From assembly GCF_905147365.1 (NCBI RefSeq), contig NC_056410.1:2021501-2085500 (forward strand): DNA of 64,000 nucleotides, written 5' to 3'. A model generated the notes under the pieces. The model worked only from the letters and a program-made list of their open reading frames with translations, did not search any database and was not told the DNA's origin. Position 1 is the stretch's first letter. Each line of letters begins with the position of its first letter. The position numbers and the translations under genes were made by a program. Origin of the DNA: Aricia agestis (Eukaryota; Arthropoda; Insecta; Lepidoptera; Lycaenidae). Positions 8,509 through 21,168 of this stretch are shown piece after piece.

Positions 8509-11500
8509 TGAGATCTGCGAGCTGCTGCTGGAAGCTGAAGCGGACGTGGAGGCAGCGGATGCCGCCGGACGGACGGCGCTGTGGGCGGCGGCGTCCGCAG
8601 GCCACGCCCCCGCCGTCCGCCTGCTGCTGTTCTGGGGCGCGTGCGTCGATAACATGGATGCTGAGGGCCGCACCGTGCTCAGCACCGCAGCTGCGCAGGG
8701 TACGTACGTCGTACAAGCACTCAGAGACATTTAATGATCATAAAACTTTAATTTATGCAGAATTTGATAGATCGTTTATAGGGCTTATGTCAAAATCTTC
8801 ATTTAAATACAGTTAAGCAATTACTAATACATTTCTCTCGGAGTGCGGCAGCTAGTTACATGTTCTAGTTTACGCGTGTAGTGGTGTACGCCATTGTCAT
8901 CGTGATCAAGCCAAAAATTACTATGCAACAACCTTTGAAGTGGCATTATCGTATTATAGAAATTAAATAACATAGTAAGTATAATATTATGTAGCTAAGA
9001 TATAGTCTATACTATATCTATATATATAAAAGAAAGTCGTGTTAGTTACACCACTTATAACTCAAGAACGGCAGAACAGATTTGGCTGAAAATTGGTAGG
9101 GAGGTAGCTTAGAGCCAGGAGACGGACATAGGATACTTTTTATCCCGTTCGACAGCGTTCCTGTGTGACTTGACATGAAACGTCAGTCACTATAAAACGT
9201 GGTATAACAAAAAAGAATCAGACTTGGAATAACAAAACGAAAATGACAGCTATGTAATTGACGTAAAATGACAGCTATGTAATGACGTATGGATGACAAT
9301 TTGATATTTGTAAGAAATCAATATTAAAACTATTTCTATTAAATAAATAATTAACAAGTGGATTGAAGTGAAGTGAAGTTTAATTAATAATGCCGCGACC
9401 AAGACGATCGAATCTTTCCCGACAAAGCCGTAATGCAAGAAGAATACAAAATACTGCAAATGAAAGGACTGAAGAAGAACAAGAAATTGCACGTGAACAG
9501 CGCCGCAATAGTATGGCTCGACTTCGTGCTTATCAATCACGAGAGCAAAGTGAAGCAGCCCGTGAAACAGCTCGGTTGGCAATGCAGAATCGTCGAGCGA
9601 ACAACAGAAGTCAACAAATAGATAATTTGGGAATTGGGAAGGGAATAGTTGAGGGTAGGGAAGGGAATAGGGTAGGGGTAAGGGGATTGGGCCTCCGGTA
9701 AACTCACTCACTCGGCGAAACACAGCGCAAGCGCTGTTTCACGCCGGTTTTCTGTGAGTTTACTATGATGATAACTATGATTTTCACCTAAACCATTTAA
9801 TCTATTTTGATGAAATTTGGCATGGAGCTATACTCATTTTAATCATGGTTAAATCGTCAAGACAGGACAACGTCTGTCGGGTCAGCTAGTAATATTATAA
9901 ATGCGAAAGTATCTCTGTCTGTCTCGCTTTCACGCCAAAACTACTGAACCGATTGTAATAAAATTTTGTACACAGATAGTATAAAGCCTGAGAAAGGACA
10001 TAGGCTACTTTTTACTGGAAAAAGAAAAAACTGGAGGTGTTTATGCGTAAATTTGTTCAAATTAAGTTAGTTCTAAAAATTCATAACAGATGGCGCTAAG
10101 AGTCACCTACATCGCGCTAGCGCTTACTCAAACGTGTTTCTATAAGAGGTGGTACCATTTAAAGTGAGATCTTTTGATTCTTTCGATTAAACTATATACG
10201 TTTATAAATTCTACTCAGTATGATACTTTATCTATGCAGTGACATAACCTTAAGGCTTAAACGGTAAACCTATCAATGATAAGTAGTTTATATTGGTAAA
10301 GTTGTGTAATGGGGCGCTAAATAAGCTTTAAAATTTGGCATTAATAAAGTTTATTTAAAATAATGAACATAATATTGCATACCGCACAGCTGTTTTTGGG
10401 TGTTTTGATTTAAGGGGTACCAGGGTTTTAAAAAGCTTTTAAATTTGACACCAATTTTGTTGACACCGCGCGCTATAAACTGAAGTCCACGCGGACGAAG
10501 TCGCGGGTAACAGCTAGTGTCTTACATAAATATGTATTACAATATAGAGAGTAGGGTAAACAGAGGTATACGCTAAAGTATTTTTGATTATGAAGTTGAT
10601 TTGGATAGAAACAAATTTGTAATTAAAATAAACCTAAAATGTGCATTAATTTATTATATCCTTATACATACGGTGCCCTAAAATGGAACCTTAACCAGCT
10701 GATTTTTTGTGTATTGGTACGTTAATAGTTATATAATTTAACATTGTCCTACACATATCTCAATCCATATTTTAGGACCATAAATTCAAAGTATGAAATC
10801 CTTTCTATCTATGTTAGCTACCACTTTCGAGATTTTTCGCAAATAAAAAAAAGCTACTCACAAAAAATTAGATTGATAATAATAAAAAAAAAATTGTTCT
10901 AGGGCTTCCGTACTATAAGTTATTAAATTTTTGAAAAAGTAATAGTTAAATGAGCGTGTTTATTATAACAGTGTGGCTTTACAGGTAATGTGGAGGTGGT
11001 ATGCCAGCTACTAGACCGTGGGCTGGACGAACATCATCGTGACAACTCCGGATGGACGCCGCTGCACTACGCTGCTTTTGAAGGTAAGATGCGCAAGGCG
11101 TACGCTACAGTTGAAAATCTTCTAGTACGCTAAACAAAATAAATACTGTGTTTATAGACGTTACAGTTGTAAGTATTATGTTATCATTGTATGGCAAGCA
11201 ATCATTTCTAACATATCAGGCAAGTACAAAACACTGTTTTGGTAAAACGTCTGTATATAGTGCAATATTTTTAACAGCAAATGAAAAATAATCTTGCTAA
11301 CCACAATGTTTTTGATGTCAATAACCGTATGATTGTCAAAAGTAGGTACTCATAGAAAAATATTTTACAAATTCTTAATAAAATATATTTTCTAATATAG
11401 AAAAGATATTATAATGAATGAGTAATGTTACATTCATATTCATTCCATAATTTTATTTGAGCTATTTTGTGTATTTTAATTCTTCCAAAAGATGATTATT

Positions 11501-14500
11501 CCATTTTAACATGCCAAATATAATATATCATATTTATTTTTGTTTGAATTATTCAAATAAAAGTAGATATTATGATCAAATACTAGCTGTTGCCCGCGAC
11601 TTCGTCCGCGTGGACTTTAGTTTATAGTTGTGCCCGTACATCGATTGAGTCGTTTACGCGCAAATCAGAAAAGTGTATTTTTCCGGGACAAAAAACGTTC
11701 CTTGTCCCAGATTCAAATTATTATCTCCAATCTCTATGCCAAATTTCATCAAAAAAGATTATATAGTTTAGGCGAGAATCATAAAAGTTTATTGTGCGGG
11801 AACCGTACATTTTCCGGGACAAAATTAGTATTCCTTGTCCTTTCCCGAGCCTCAGAGTATCTCCATACCAAATTCCATCAAAATAGATTGAATAGTTTAC
11901 GCGCAAATCATAAAAGTATATTGTGCAGTAACCGTAAATTTTTCCGGCACAAAATGTATCCTATGTTCTTTTTCGGGACTCAAAGTATCTTTATACCAAA
12001 TTTCAGCAAAATGGGTCCAGCCGTTTACGCCTGATGTCATGACCACGCGAAATATAACGTTCCGCGCAGTTTCGCCCGCGTAAATTAGATATTTCACAGA
12101 AAAATTAGTCCACAAAAAATAGCCTATGATCCTTCAAGTGGTCTATTTCTTATCTGTGCCAAATAACAGAAAAATTGCTCCAGTAGTTCGTGAGATAAGC
12201 CCTTTCAAATAATTTCCCCCGTTTTTTTCCACATTTTCCTCTATTTCTTCGCTCCTATCAGTCTTAGCGTGATAAAATATAGCTTATAGCCTTTCTCGAT
12301 AAATGGGCTATTTAACACTGAAATAATTTTTCAAATCGGACCAGTAGTTCCTAAGATTAGCTTGTTCGAATAAGCCCTTTCAAATAATTTTCCCAATTTT
12401 TTCCACATTCTCCTCTATTTCTTCGCTCTAATTAGTCTTAGCGTAATAAAATATAGCCTATAGCTTTTCTCGATAAATGGGCTATCTAATACTGAAAGAA
12501 TTTTTCAAATCGGACGAGTAGTTCCTGAGATTAGCGCGTTCAACTAAGCCATTTCAAATAATTTCTCCCGTTCTTTCCACACTTTCTTCTATTTCTTTGT
12601 CCTATTAGTTTTAACGCGACAAAATATAGCCTATAGCCTTTCTCGATGAATAGGCTATCTAACACTGAAATATTTTTTTAAATCGGACCAGTAGTTCCTG
12701 AGATTAGCGCGTTCAAATAAGCCCTCTCAAATAATTTCGCCCCGTTTTTTCCACACTTTCCTCTATTTCTTCGCTCGTATTTGTATTAGCGTGATAAAAT
12801 ATAGCCTATAGCCTTCCTCGATAAATGAGCTATCTAACACTAAAATATTTTTTCAAATCGGACCAGTAGTTTCTGAGATTAGCGCGTTCAAACAAACAAA
12901 CTAACAAACTCTTCCGCTTTATAATATTAGTATAGATTATATTATATCATATATGAATAATAACATTACTTTTTGTTTAAATGCGATAGTCAATAAGACA
13001 TATTAAATCTTAAATATATCGCAAACATCTGCATTACATTTAAACAACAGTTTATAGTGATTCAGTTCTGATCCAGTGATACTGGCGCAATTTACTTTCC
13101 TATAATTAAGCACTTATCATTGTTATTTTACTTCTTATGATCCTAAGGATTCAGCTTGAAATCAGCGGGCAGCAGGGCGGGACCGGCGGCGACGCGTTCC
13201 AATGTATAGATTTATATGGACAGGCCTCGAAAACAGCGGTGCGGCGTACTCGACGGCTTATCCATATAAATCTATACATTAGAACGCGCTGCCGCCGCTC
13301 CCACCACGCTACGCGCTGATTTCGCGACTCTTCAGTCGCTTATAAATAAATGAAAATTGTATGTCCTACGCCGTACGCATAAAAGTCCCATACAATATGT
13401 GACTGGTCTGTACAGGGCACATAGAAGTGTGCGAGGCGCTTCTCGAGGCCGGCGCCAAAGTTGACGAAGCGGACAACGACGGCAAGGGGCCGCTGATGCT
13501 GGCGGCGCAGGAGGGCCACACGCGCCTCGTCGAGACACTCGTCGACAACTACGCCGCGCCCGTCGACCAGCGGGCGCACGATGGGAAGACAGCCTTGAGG
13601 TACAGTCGATATTTAAAGATTTTTTGTAACGATAGGTTTAATAGTTTTGGCAGTCATGATCAATGAGGCTGAACGCGATGTGAAAATGCATAAACCCACT
13701 TTACTGATATAATTTAATATTGTATTTGCTAGAAATTTTATTTTATTTATGATGTTGACTGTTTTGCCCATGAAAAACGTCAATATGAACTTTAGTGATT
13801 CTTAGTGCTTCTAAAAATTCACAGCAAATTGATGGAAAATTATTTTTATAAATATTCAGGGAGGCAGCCATGGAGGGTCGAATTAGTGGACAAAATTATA
13901 AGTGTTGAAGTTTGAGCAATGTGGGTTAAAATTATTAATGGGAGAATAAAACATGAATATTTTACAGGTTGGCAGCCCTGGAGGGTCACTTCGAGACGGT
14001 GACGGCGCTGCACCGGCGCGGCGCAGACGTGGACGCGCTGGACGCGGACCGCCGCAGCACGTTGTACGTCCTTGCGCTCGACAACCGGCTCGCCATGGCG
14101 CGGCATCTGTTAGCGTGCGGCGCGAGCGTGCACGCCGCTGACACTGAGGTGAGATATTGCTATATAGAAATTTATGTCCAGAATTGAGTCCTCAATTATT
14201 CGAACTTTTTTTTAACTTTCGTACAATTATAACGACTATAATAGTATAAGCAAGGCTACTTTTTATAGCGAAGAAGTCATTTTCAGTTATAGACATCTAG
14301 TTTAGTGAAATATGTGTCCGAGCTTTTGCTTAAAACTCATTTATAAATGTAATTATTGTCTTTCAATTTTTAGGGTCGAACACCTTTGCACGTATCAGCC
14401 TGGCAAGGACACACAGAAATGGTTAACTTACTCATCAAAGTTGGTAAGTAATGATTAATTTTGTTTCAAGAATATCTTTTAAAGAAATAAACATTAAAAT

Positions 14501-16727
14501 TTATAGAAGTAATTCATACATTACAATCACTTGCTATATTCTTCTAAAATAACACTTTGATATAGGTGGCGCCACAGTAGACGGTCGTGATCGCTGCGCC
14601 CGCACTGCGCTACACGCGGCCGCATGGCGCGGACGCACGGCGGCGTTGCGGGCGTTACTAGCGCACGGCGCCGCCCCCGCGCCAGTGTGCACGCAGGGAG
14701 CCACGCCTCTCGGTATGTTTATTTAGATATTACTATTTGATTTCTTGATTTCTCTTTAGAAGTGCGAGTTTTAGACAGATTATTTGGGTTTGAATCATTC
14801 AATTTTTAAAATATGTGTCTTTTAATTATATCTTTTTTGTACAGGTATAGCGGCACAGGAGGGCCACGAAGAGTGCGTACTGTGGTTGCTGCAGCACGGC
14901 GCCGACCCGCTACAAGCTGATCATTGTGGTAAGTTCGGTATTATAATATTGAGATTCTCATTTCTATTATTTAGAGTTAACTTACATTTACGGGTGTAAC
15001 GAGTTTAAGTAGTCTGCCCTTTGCCTTGGTGCAGTGCACATAGTTTAATTGTAATTAAAAGATAATAAATCGAAGTGAAGAGTAACAGTCAGTTGATTTA
15101 AAGTCATCAAAGCTTAAATATAGATCTTTAAATATTATAGTTTGTGCGTTTTAAGATGAGTACCTGGATGACCGAGCTTTGCTCGGTATAGCAAACACTC
15201 ATTGACTTCGTGTTCGTGAATAGCTTTAGCTGTTGTTGCGTCGTTAAAGCAATTAGTTGCTCACAAAATAGTATTATTATTCGCCAATAGATGTCAGGAG
15301 CAGTCATATTTTTCAGTTTATCGATTATCGATAAAACACGAATAAAAATACATTTTCTAAAAAGGATTCCTAGCTAGATCGATTTATCGCCCCCGAAACC
15401 CCCTATATACTAAATTTCATGAAAATCGTTGGAGCCGATTCCGAGATTCCAATTATAAATATATATTTATAATTGAAGTCTCGGAAAGTCGTTTAAAGAT
15501 ATAAGATATGGTTGACAGTTTTCATATTCCTTACTACGGGTTTTTTTTTTTACAAGAAAACAAAAAATCTAAATGTAATAAATTATATTCCATCTACAAA
15601 AACAAATGTTTCCTATAATTGTAAATGAATAAAAATGAAAAGTTGCTAAATGCTAACTTATTAATATAAAATTATAAATATTAACTGCGAAATAGGAGTA
15701 TAAAATTATTGTGTATATAATGTCAGATGTATGAAACGGAACTATGTTAATAGAGATTGACTGTTGAATCGAAATCAAATCGATAAAAAAGGGCGGCCAT
15801 CTTAAATCGCCGGCACCACTGAAATGTCAGTACGAAATCGATAATTTCGATTGCAATTCCTTTACGAAGTGATTCGATATTTTTAAATTATCGATTAATT
15901 TTTGTTAGGTTAGTTACCTAGTTAACTTACCTAGTATTGTCAATTATAATGTGTCACGCATATCATGATAAAACGCACAAACTATAACAAAAATCATACA
16001 GTCCACAATATTGAATAGTAATCACGACTTGGCTCTTTTTTTGGTATAAAAATTTGATATCGCGCTTCTGTTGTGTATACTTATCTTACTATCTCGTTCT
16101 CACAGGGAGAATGTAATAATAACATAAGAATTCGTTTTCAATTAAAAAGATAAGTAGCCATGGACCAGTCTAAGTTCTTACAAAGTAATAGCATAAAAAC
16201 TCTTATTTAATATTATCTTATTGACATAAAATTAAATTTGAAATGTACTAAAACTGTAACTGTGTTTTTAATTTAATCATGATTAAACTTCAATTTAATG
16301 GAAAGAAGTTTACTTGTTTGACGATTTGAAATAAATATTGACTCAAGTAACAATATAACACAGGTCGCACACCCGCGAAGGTGGCGTGGCGCGCGGGTCA
16401 CGCGAATATCTGCCGTCTGTTGGAACGGTGGGCGGCGCCCTCCGCGCCTGCCCCGCCTATGGAAGAGCTACGCCCACCTAGATCAGGTAAACTTAATAAT
16501 ATATTATCTGGTATGATAGTGACCGCGTTTAGTACAAAAATCTGGCGCTGAACATTGATTGCTGGGGCTGCAGATTTGTTTAGATCTAGCATCAAGCAGC
16601 TTCTTAACTTAGTCAGCGCTGACTTCTATGTTGCTGTAACAATTTTGTGGACATACCGCAGTATTGACATAAGACCTTGGTAGGTGTAATGTCAATACTG
16701 CGGTATGTCCACAAAATTGTCATCTAA

Positions 16728-16782
<55 letters not shown>

Positions 16783-18413
16783 TCGTGTCGCAATCATCAC
16801 GACTTTTAACAAATTTTATATGCAGATTCAGTAAGTCTGAGAATCGGTACTGGCTCCTTTTTATATTGATAAGTGCATTTGTTGAATAAATAATAGTAAA
16901 TTATTACAACTCGAGACTGACGGCGACCATTGTTTGTTTGACGGGATAGCGATGGACGTTGCCATGGTGCCATACTTATTTATTCACTTCAATAACATAA
17001 TATGGGCGAAATACTTTATATGGCAAAACAACGTTTGTCCGGAACAGCTAGTAATGATATAATTCTGTACCCAGGTTCGCCGGACTACAAGCGGCGGAGT
17101 GTTCACAGCTCCAACTCAACCAAGTCGTCGTCCAACATGACGGGCGGCTCCAACCGCTCGCACGACGTCGACGACGCGCAGGATAAGGTACACAAATATA
17201 ATACCTAGTTGCTCCAGGTTTATATAGTTAATCGTGAATGAATGTTATTTTTCTTAAATGTCAAATCTCAAAAAGATAATGACATAAATGCTAGCTCCAC
17301 AAAGGCCATAATACACTAAAATAAAATAAAAAACTATTATTATTTATTATTAACAGCCGTTAGTGTCCCATTGCTGGGCAAAGGCCTTCCCTGCCTCTTT
17401 CCACGTGTCTCTATAGCCATCCAATATTTTACACATTAAATAATATATAAAAAATATACATATTATTTAATTTAATGTGTAAAATATTGGATGGCTAAGG
17501 GCTTTCATGCATAACAGTGTTAAATCGCTTCGCAAGTATCATAAATAATTAACTCATAACAAAAATAAGAATGCCATGCGTTGCGAATTGGCAGTTTTGT
17601 GACAGCGCCCTTAATTATTGTAACGGGCCAAACAACGAAACATACATACAATTTGGCACAACTTTACGATTAATGTTGTACGAACTTTTTTTAATGTCCG
17701 TAGGCACGCAGCGCTGCGAGTCTGTCGTTCGCACAGCAGGTGGCTCGCTGCGGCCGCTCCCGGCGCGAGCGCGACCGCGAACACGAACCGATACCCGAGC
17801 ACAGCGCGCTGCATAACGACGCCAATAGGTACATCTTTCTTCATGTTTTTTTTAGTTTCTAAAACTGTGTCGTTCAGCAGTTTATATTTTTATAATAATT
17901 AAACTATTGATCTTTTAATCTAAAAAAGTCAAAATTCTAAAACATGAGCTGAAGTTTGTTTTCTATGCGAGAAGATATACGTATTTTTGCTGATATAAAA
18001 GTTAAAGCTGCACAAAGTCAAAATTTTCGGCATTAAAAATGCTTATAAAGATTAATTATTACCAGACCACCTTAAAAACGCGGCACTACGTGGCGCTTTA
18101 ACGTGACTGAATAATTAACGTCTTTTACGTTCGAGTTTATCTTGCAGGAGTTACATAGCGAACGAGCGAGACAGCGAGCTGGGCGGGTACGCGCGGGAGC
18201 GGGACAGGCGGCGCGAGCAGCGGCACGGCGCGGCCAGCCCGCTGTACGCGTCCCCGCCCCGCAGCCCCGCCAGCAGCCCCGAACACACCCCCGCGTGCGC
18301 CGATAGCTTAGGTTCGATGTTTATATTTTATAGCCTGCTTAAAATAGTGTATGCCAGTTGTTTGTGATTTATACACTTTTATATAAAGTTCTAAATGGTC
18401 TTTCAAGCTGCTG

Positions 18414-18473
<60 letters not shown>

Positions 18474-21168
18474 TACCCCACAGGCCACGGGCTCAATTGA
18501 CCTACTGCTTGTGTAAAAATAAAGTAGACATTTTACTTGACCGAAACATTCGAAAAACACATGATTTTTTAGTTTCATTATTGAGATTTTAATACTCCTA
18601 TTAAATTTTGAGCGAGTTGTAAAGCCAAGCCAAGCTAAAACATTTCACGACTAGCAAAACTATAAATATTGCAGTGTCAGCGGGCGCGCCGCAGCCCGCG
18701 GTGCAGGCGGACACGCACTTCAACCGCGACACCCACATGCGCATCATACTCGGCCGCGACAGCAAGCAGCCAGAGAAAAGCGACAGGTTAGACAGCAAGT
18801 GGACAGCACGAACTATTCACAACGTATTCGTAACGTTATGGAACGAGAATAAGCGACTACAACATTTTCATCTCTTTCATTAAATTTAAATAAAAGTTGG
18901 GAATACGTTGTCAATATCGCTAATGTATTGAGTTACTAGCGAATATTAGGATAACATGAGACGCACTCAGAGAGCTGTAGCTTTTTGAATAATCGGCGAG
19001 AAGATGGTGACGACATGTATCGGAACGATGGTTCGAGAAATGTATCGGAAAATAATGTAATGGCCGACGAATGGTTCGTATTGTATGTGTGCTGTCGTGC
19101 TCCATCGGTCAAACCATGTCATCCTGTATGTGCTATTTTGCTAAAGTATAGCTCATTCATATTATGCCATGTATGTGAAAAGGCGGAAATACTTTTTACT
19201 TTTTTATTTTTGTTTTATATCATTTGTGATATTTATACCTAGTAGCGAGATGGTTTTGGCGACGCGGCTCGCATACGCTAGAATAGTCGGCAGCTTGGGG
19301 CGAGCGAGAGGCAGGATTTTTAAGAAAACGTGAGTGACAAGGACAGATATATTTTGAGTGAGGCTTACAGTGGCTGGGATTGATGATCGTTATGCTGGTG
19401 GCAGGATCACATCGTTTTGATATGACTTGTTGAGGTTCATACGTAGTGTTTATGTAAGATCATAGCTTACAAGAAGCGTACAAGATATAAGTCATCATCA
19501 TAAGTACTAATTACTCATCTGATAGCTCTTATACTTTTAGGCTTTCTTATTATCGCATTTTAAATTTTTCTAATTCATCTACCAAAGTTGACGTTCATTA
19601 AAACACCCTAATGCATCATCTCAGTTATGCTCACCTGACCATCTTTTGACTTTTGGTGCACCATAGTCCGTACAAGCATTTTCTTTCACCCATGAAAAAA
19701 AAAACATTAAATTAACTTAAGTTACAATATCACCTTCACACTACATCGAGCTTCCAAGCACCAGTCAGAATAATAGTCATTAATAAACTTGTTAGTAGGA
19801 TAATATCTTTTGTGAGTCCAGTAGATTTGGGATAAGTGTCACCATAAGTGTTTCCACCTATGAGGAAGGAGCTAGGGAATATGGAAACTATCAAAAGGAC
19901 TTGACAGCCTATTTATAAACATAGACCAGATGTTTACTGTCCACTATCTACAATAAAAACGAGAGACTTGAAATACGAGTATGTTAACTGTCTTTACTTT
20001 TATATTTGTAGGATTTTAGTTTTTTTTTGGTTCGGGACAACTTTTTATAATAATTATTGTTTGTGCCTATAAGTTTTTTCTTTCTATTGTTAATAATGTG
20101 TATTTGTTTCCATTAATATATTTTAAAGGGTGATTGTTTTATAATTTGATTTTAAAAATATATAATAAACGATTTGACTATTCGAAACTGTGGGATGTAA
20201 TTTTTCGTAGTAAGACACAACCCGGTTTTGATAAAAACATGTAATTATTTAGCATTATAATAGTTCCGTTTTGTCCACAGCAAGAGCAAGCGGAACGGCA
20301 TCGTCACCAACCCCGCCATGCGGCTCGTTGCCAATGTCAGGAACGGACTCGGTGAGTTATTAATACGTTGCAAAAAATCCGTCATGTGTGAGTTGGGACT
20401 CGCGCACGTAGGGTTCCGTACCACAATAGAGCAAAACTAGGCTGAAAATTGTATTTTTGTATGGGCTTAATTATTTCATTTATTTAAATTTTATTATAAA
20501 TTATTAAAGTACATATATAAAACTGAGTATTTCGTGAATATTTGAAGTGCCTATGTATTGCCGTTATTGATATCACGTTTTTTGTATGGGAGACCTCCTT
20601 AAATATTTTATTTTTAGTATTTGCTGTTATAGCGGCAACAGATATACATAATCTGTGAAAATTTCAGAAGTCTAGCTGTAGAAGTTCTTGAGACAGACGG
20701 ACAGATATCGAAGTGTTAGTAATAGGGTCCCGTTTTTTACCCTTTGGGTACGGAAGAGATCATTGTACGGAACCCTAAAAGAGGAATTAACAGCATACAA
20801 TTTATAGACCGTATACAGCTTTAACCTTAAGATTTCTCTGCGGATTTGAAGGAACAGTGACGCATGTATTATACACATGCGTAACTGTCCCTTGCAACTT
20901 CTAATAAATGGTGGTGCTAAATGATAATTGATAAATGACCCGTTTGGTCACTAATCTACCAATAGTGTGTGCGCGAGCACCCGTGCCACAAAAATTTGTT
21001 ACTAGCTCACATCACGCAAATGTTGCTATAGTAACATACATGTTTTTTTTAGATAACGCAGCGGCAAATATTCGCCGCACCGGTGTGGCGCTAGCCGCCA
21101 GCGCCAGTTCCGCCAATCCCGCGGTCAAAACCAATGCCTTTCAATGGAGGAAAGAGACGCCGCTATAA
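8509..21168 (+). CDS. ANKRD50: ANKRD50 orthologue, C-terminal 14 exons (5' part not in window)
   Basis: Exons: 8509-8699, 10985-11083, 13416-13599, 13968-14148, 14374-14443, 14566-14712, 14845-14928, 16364-16486, 17075-17187, 17704-17828, 18148-18311, 18675-18786, 20281-20351, 21053-21168. All junctions are GT/AG; the joined 1780 nt complete one split codon, then encode 592 residues and TAA. Seen: about ten ankyrin repeats (DAEGRTVLS, GWTPLHYAAFEGH, GRTPLHVSAWQGH) over the first 300 residues, an Arg/Ser-rich linker, SKRNGIVTNP and a C-terminal FQWRKETPL. The KRNGI.TNP box and KETPL tail match vertebrate ANKRD50, a retromer/SNX27-linked endosomal recycling protein. Known: the family has an N-terminal P-loop NTPase region and totals about 1,430 residues in human; that half is absent here. 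The donor of exon 11 (GTTCGA) is weak but preserves phase. Confidence 0.93.
8715..8853. mobile_element. MITE (GCACTCAGAGACATTTAAT family) beside an ANKRD50 donor site
   Basis: Ends GCACTCAGAGACATTTAATG and CTCGGAGTGCGGCAGC are inverted relatives. Copies are at 48585-48722 and, diverged, 38425-38546. It begins about 15 bp after the 5' splice site at 8699/8700. Confidence 0.65.
9017..9889 (+). mobile_element. Helitron carrying the N-terminal Rep fragment, nested in 9006-10517
   Basis: 5' end TCTATATATATAAAAGAAAG at 9017, 3' end TGTCGGGTCAGCTAG at 9889, flanked by A (9016) and T (9890). It contains a Rep-like N-terminal ORF (9390-9701) abruptly joined to a reversed LINE tail (about 9618-9757, with GCCTCCGGTAAACTCACTC) also seen at 45.5 and 54.2 kb. 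It is therefore internally deleted and has probably acquired foreign sequence. Confidence 0.8.
9390..9701 (+). pseudogene. Helitron Rep/helicase N-terminus (truncated)
   Basis: The frame starts MPRPRRSNLSRQSRNARRI and continues with Arg/Glu/Gln-rich heptad-like sequence (EQEIAREQRRNSMARLRAYQ). This is typical of the basic N-terminus of insect Helitron replicases, before the CCHH finger. The Rep HUH motif and helicase domain are missing; the ORF runs into unrelated LINE-tail sequence. Confidence 0.65.
11583..12936 (-). mobile_element. non-autonomous Helitron with tandem internal units
   Basis: Plus-strand start CTAGCTGTTGCCCGCGACTT at 11583 (A before), end ATATTAGTATAGA at 12936 (T after). 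About four tandem units of roughly 175-180 bp (12195-12890), each with CTCTATTTCTTCGCTC, GTGATAAAATATAGCCTATA and GGACCAGTAGTTCCTGAGAT. It sits in ANKRD50 intron 2. The ORFs at 11630-12115 are repeat sequence. Confidence 0.8.
13149..13326. repeat. GC-rich foldback MITE, ANKRD50 intron 2
   Basis: The arms include AATGTATAGATTTATATGGA and its reverse complement TCCATATAAATCTATACATT, flanked by GC-rich subterminal repeats and outer GAAATCAGCG / CGCTGATTTC. It lies about 90 bp upstream of the exon-3 acceptor. Overlapping ORFs on both strands follow from palindromy. Confidence 0.7.
15150..15510 (+). repeat. dispersed repeat, probable LINE 3' region (full-length copy)
   Basis: Starts ACCTGGATGACCGAGCTTTG, contains CGCCCCCGAAACCCCCTATA and ATTTCATGAAAATCGTTGGA, and ends TTTAAAGATATAAGATA. 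Copies: 33885-34072 (5'-truncated, same strand) and 50993-51335 (reverse). A shared 3' end with variable 5' truncation suggests target-primed retrotransposition. Confidence 0.6.
15511..16363. other. ANKRD50 intron 7, unannotated remainder
   Basis: AT-rich intron sequence ending in the acceptor before 16364. No coding exon or recognised repeat on either strand. Confidence 0.5.
16639..16721. repeat. hairpin with 31-bp perfect arms, ANKRD50 intron 8
   Basis: ACAATTTTGTGGACATACCG.. at 16639 and its exact reverse complement ending 16721 flank a loop of about 21 nt. The arms show no mismatch, implying a recent origin. Confidence 0.7.
16728..17051 (+). mobile_element. small Helitron ending 23 nt before a splice acceptor
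   Basis: Starts TC then (TA)n at 16728 (A before), ends TTGTCCGGAACAGCTAG at 17051 (T after). The ANKRD50 exon-9 acceptor AG is at 17073-17074, so the element ends inside the branch-point/pyrimidine region of that intron. Confidence 0.7.
17410..17500. repeat. foldback in ANKRD50 intron 9
   Basis: TAGCCATCCAATATTTTACA and its reverse complement TGTAAAATATTGGATGGCTA are separated by about 40 bp. Upstream lies GTGTCCCATTGCTGGGCAAA, a common lepidopteran repeat motif (also near 36850). Confidence 0.6.
18415..18472. repeat. (TA)n microsatellite
   Basis: About 29 TA repeats within ANKRD50 intron 11; the ORF across it is an artefact. Confidence 0.9.
18787..20280. other. ANKRD50 intron 12, no feature recognised
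   Basis: Unique-looking intron sequence with standard donor and acceptor. An open stretch at 18985-19080 looks mildly coding but has no convincing splice sites on both sides. Confidence 0.5.
20388..20778 (-). repeat. TTCCGTACCC dispersed repeat, reversed, ANKRD50 intron 13
   Basis: Reverse-strand copy of the repeat at 63138-63580: it begins near GGGACTCGCGCACG and ends at TACCCTTTGGGTACGGAAGA. Internal TGTTATAGCGGCAACAG is conserved. Confidence 0.7.

Larger units (their letters stand above)
9006..10517 (+). mobile_element. non-autonomous Helitron, split by a second Helitron
   Basis: 5' end TCTATACTATA at 9006, resuming after the nested element as TAATATTATAAATGCGAAAG, then CACGCCAAAACTACTGAACC, and ending ACGAAGTCGCGGGTAACAG-CTAG at 10517 followed by T. 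No protein coding. Confidence 0.75.

Noticed and set aside
8216..8734. 172-residue ORF with an apparent start upstream of the ankyrin exon
   Set aside because: It runs through the intron and an antisense LINE fragment; the acceptor TTATTACAG at 8508 and matching splice phase show the coding part begins at 8509.
11630..12115. Overlapping 134- and 72-residue ORFs
   Set aside because: They lie entirely inside a non-autonomous Helitron made of repeated non-coding motifs.
13137..13579. Several 60-80-residue ORFs on both strands
   Set aside because: Partly palindrome of a foldback MITE, partly antisense of ANKRD50 exon 3.
18985..19242. 85-residue ORF inside ANKRD50 intron 12
   Set aside because: The start of the frame looks mildly coding, but flanking splice sites and phase do not fit exons 12 and 13.
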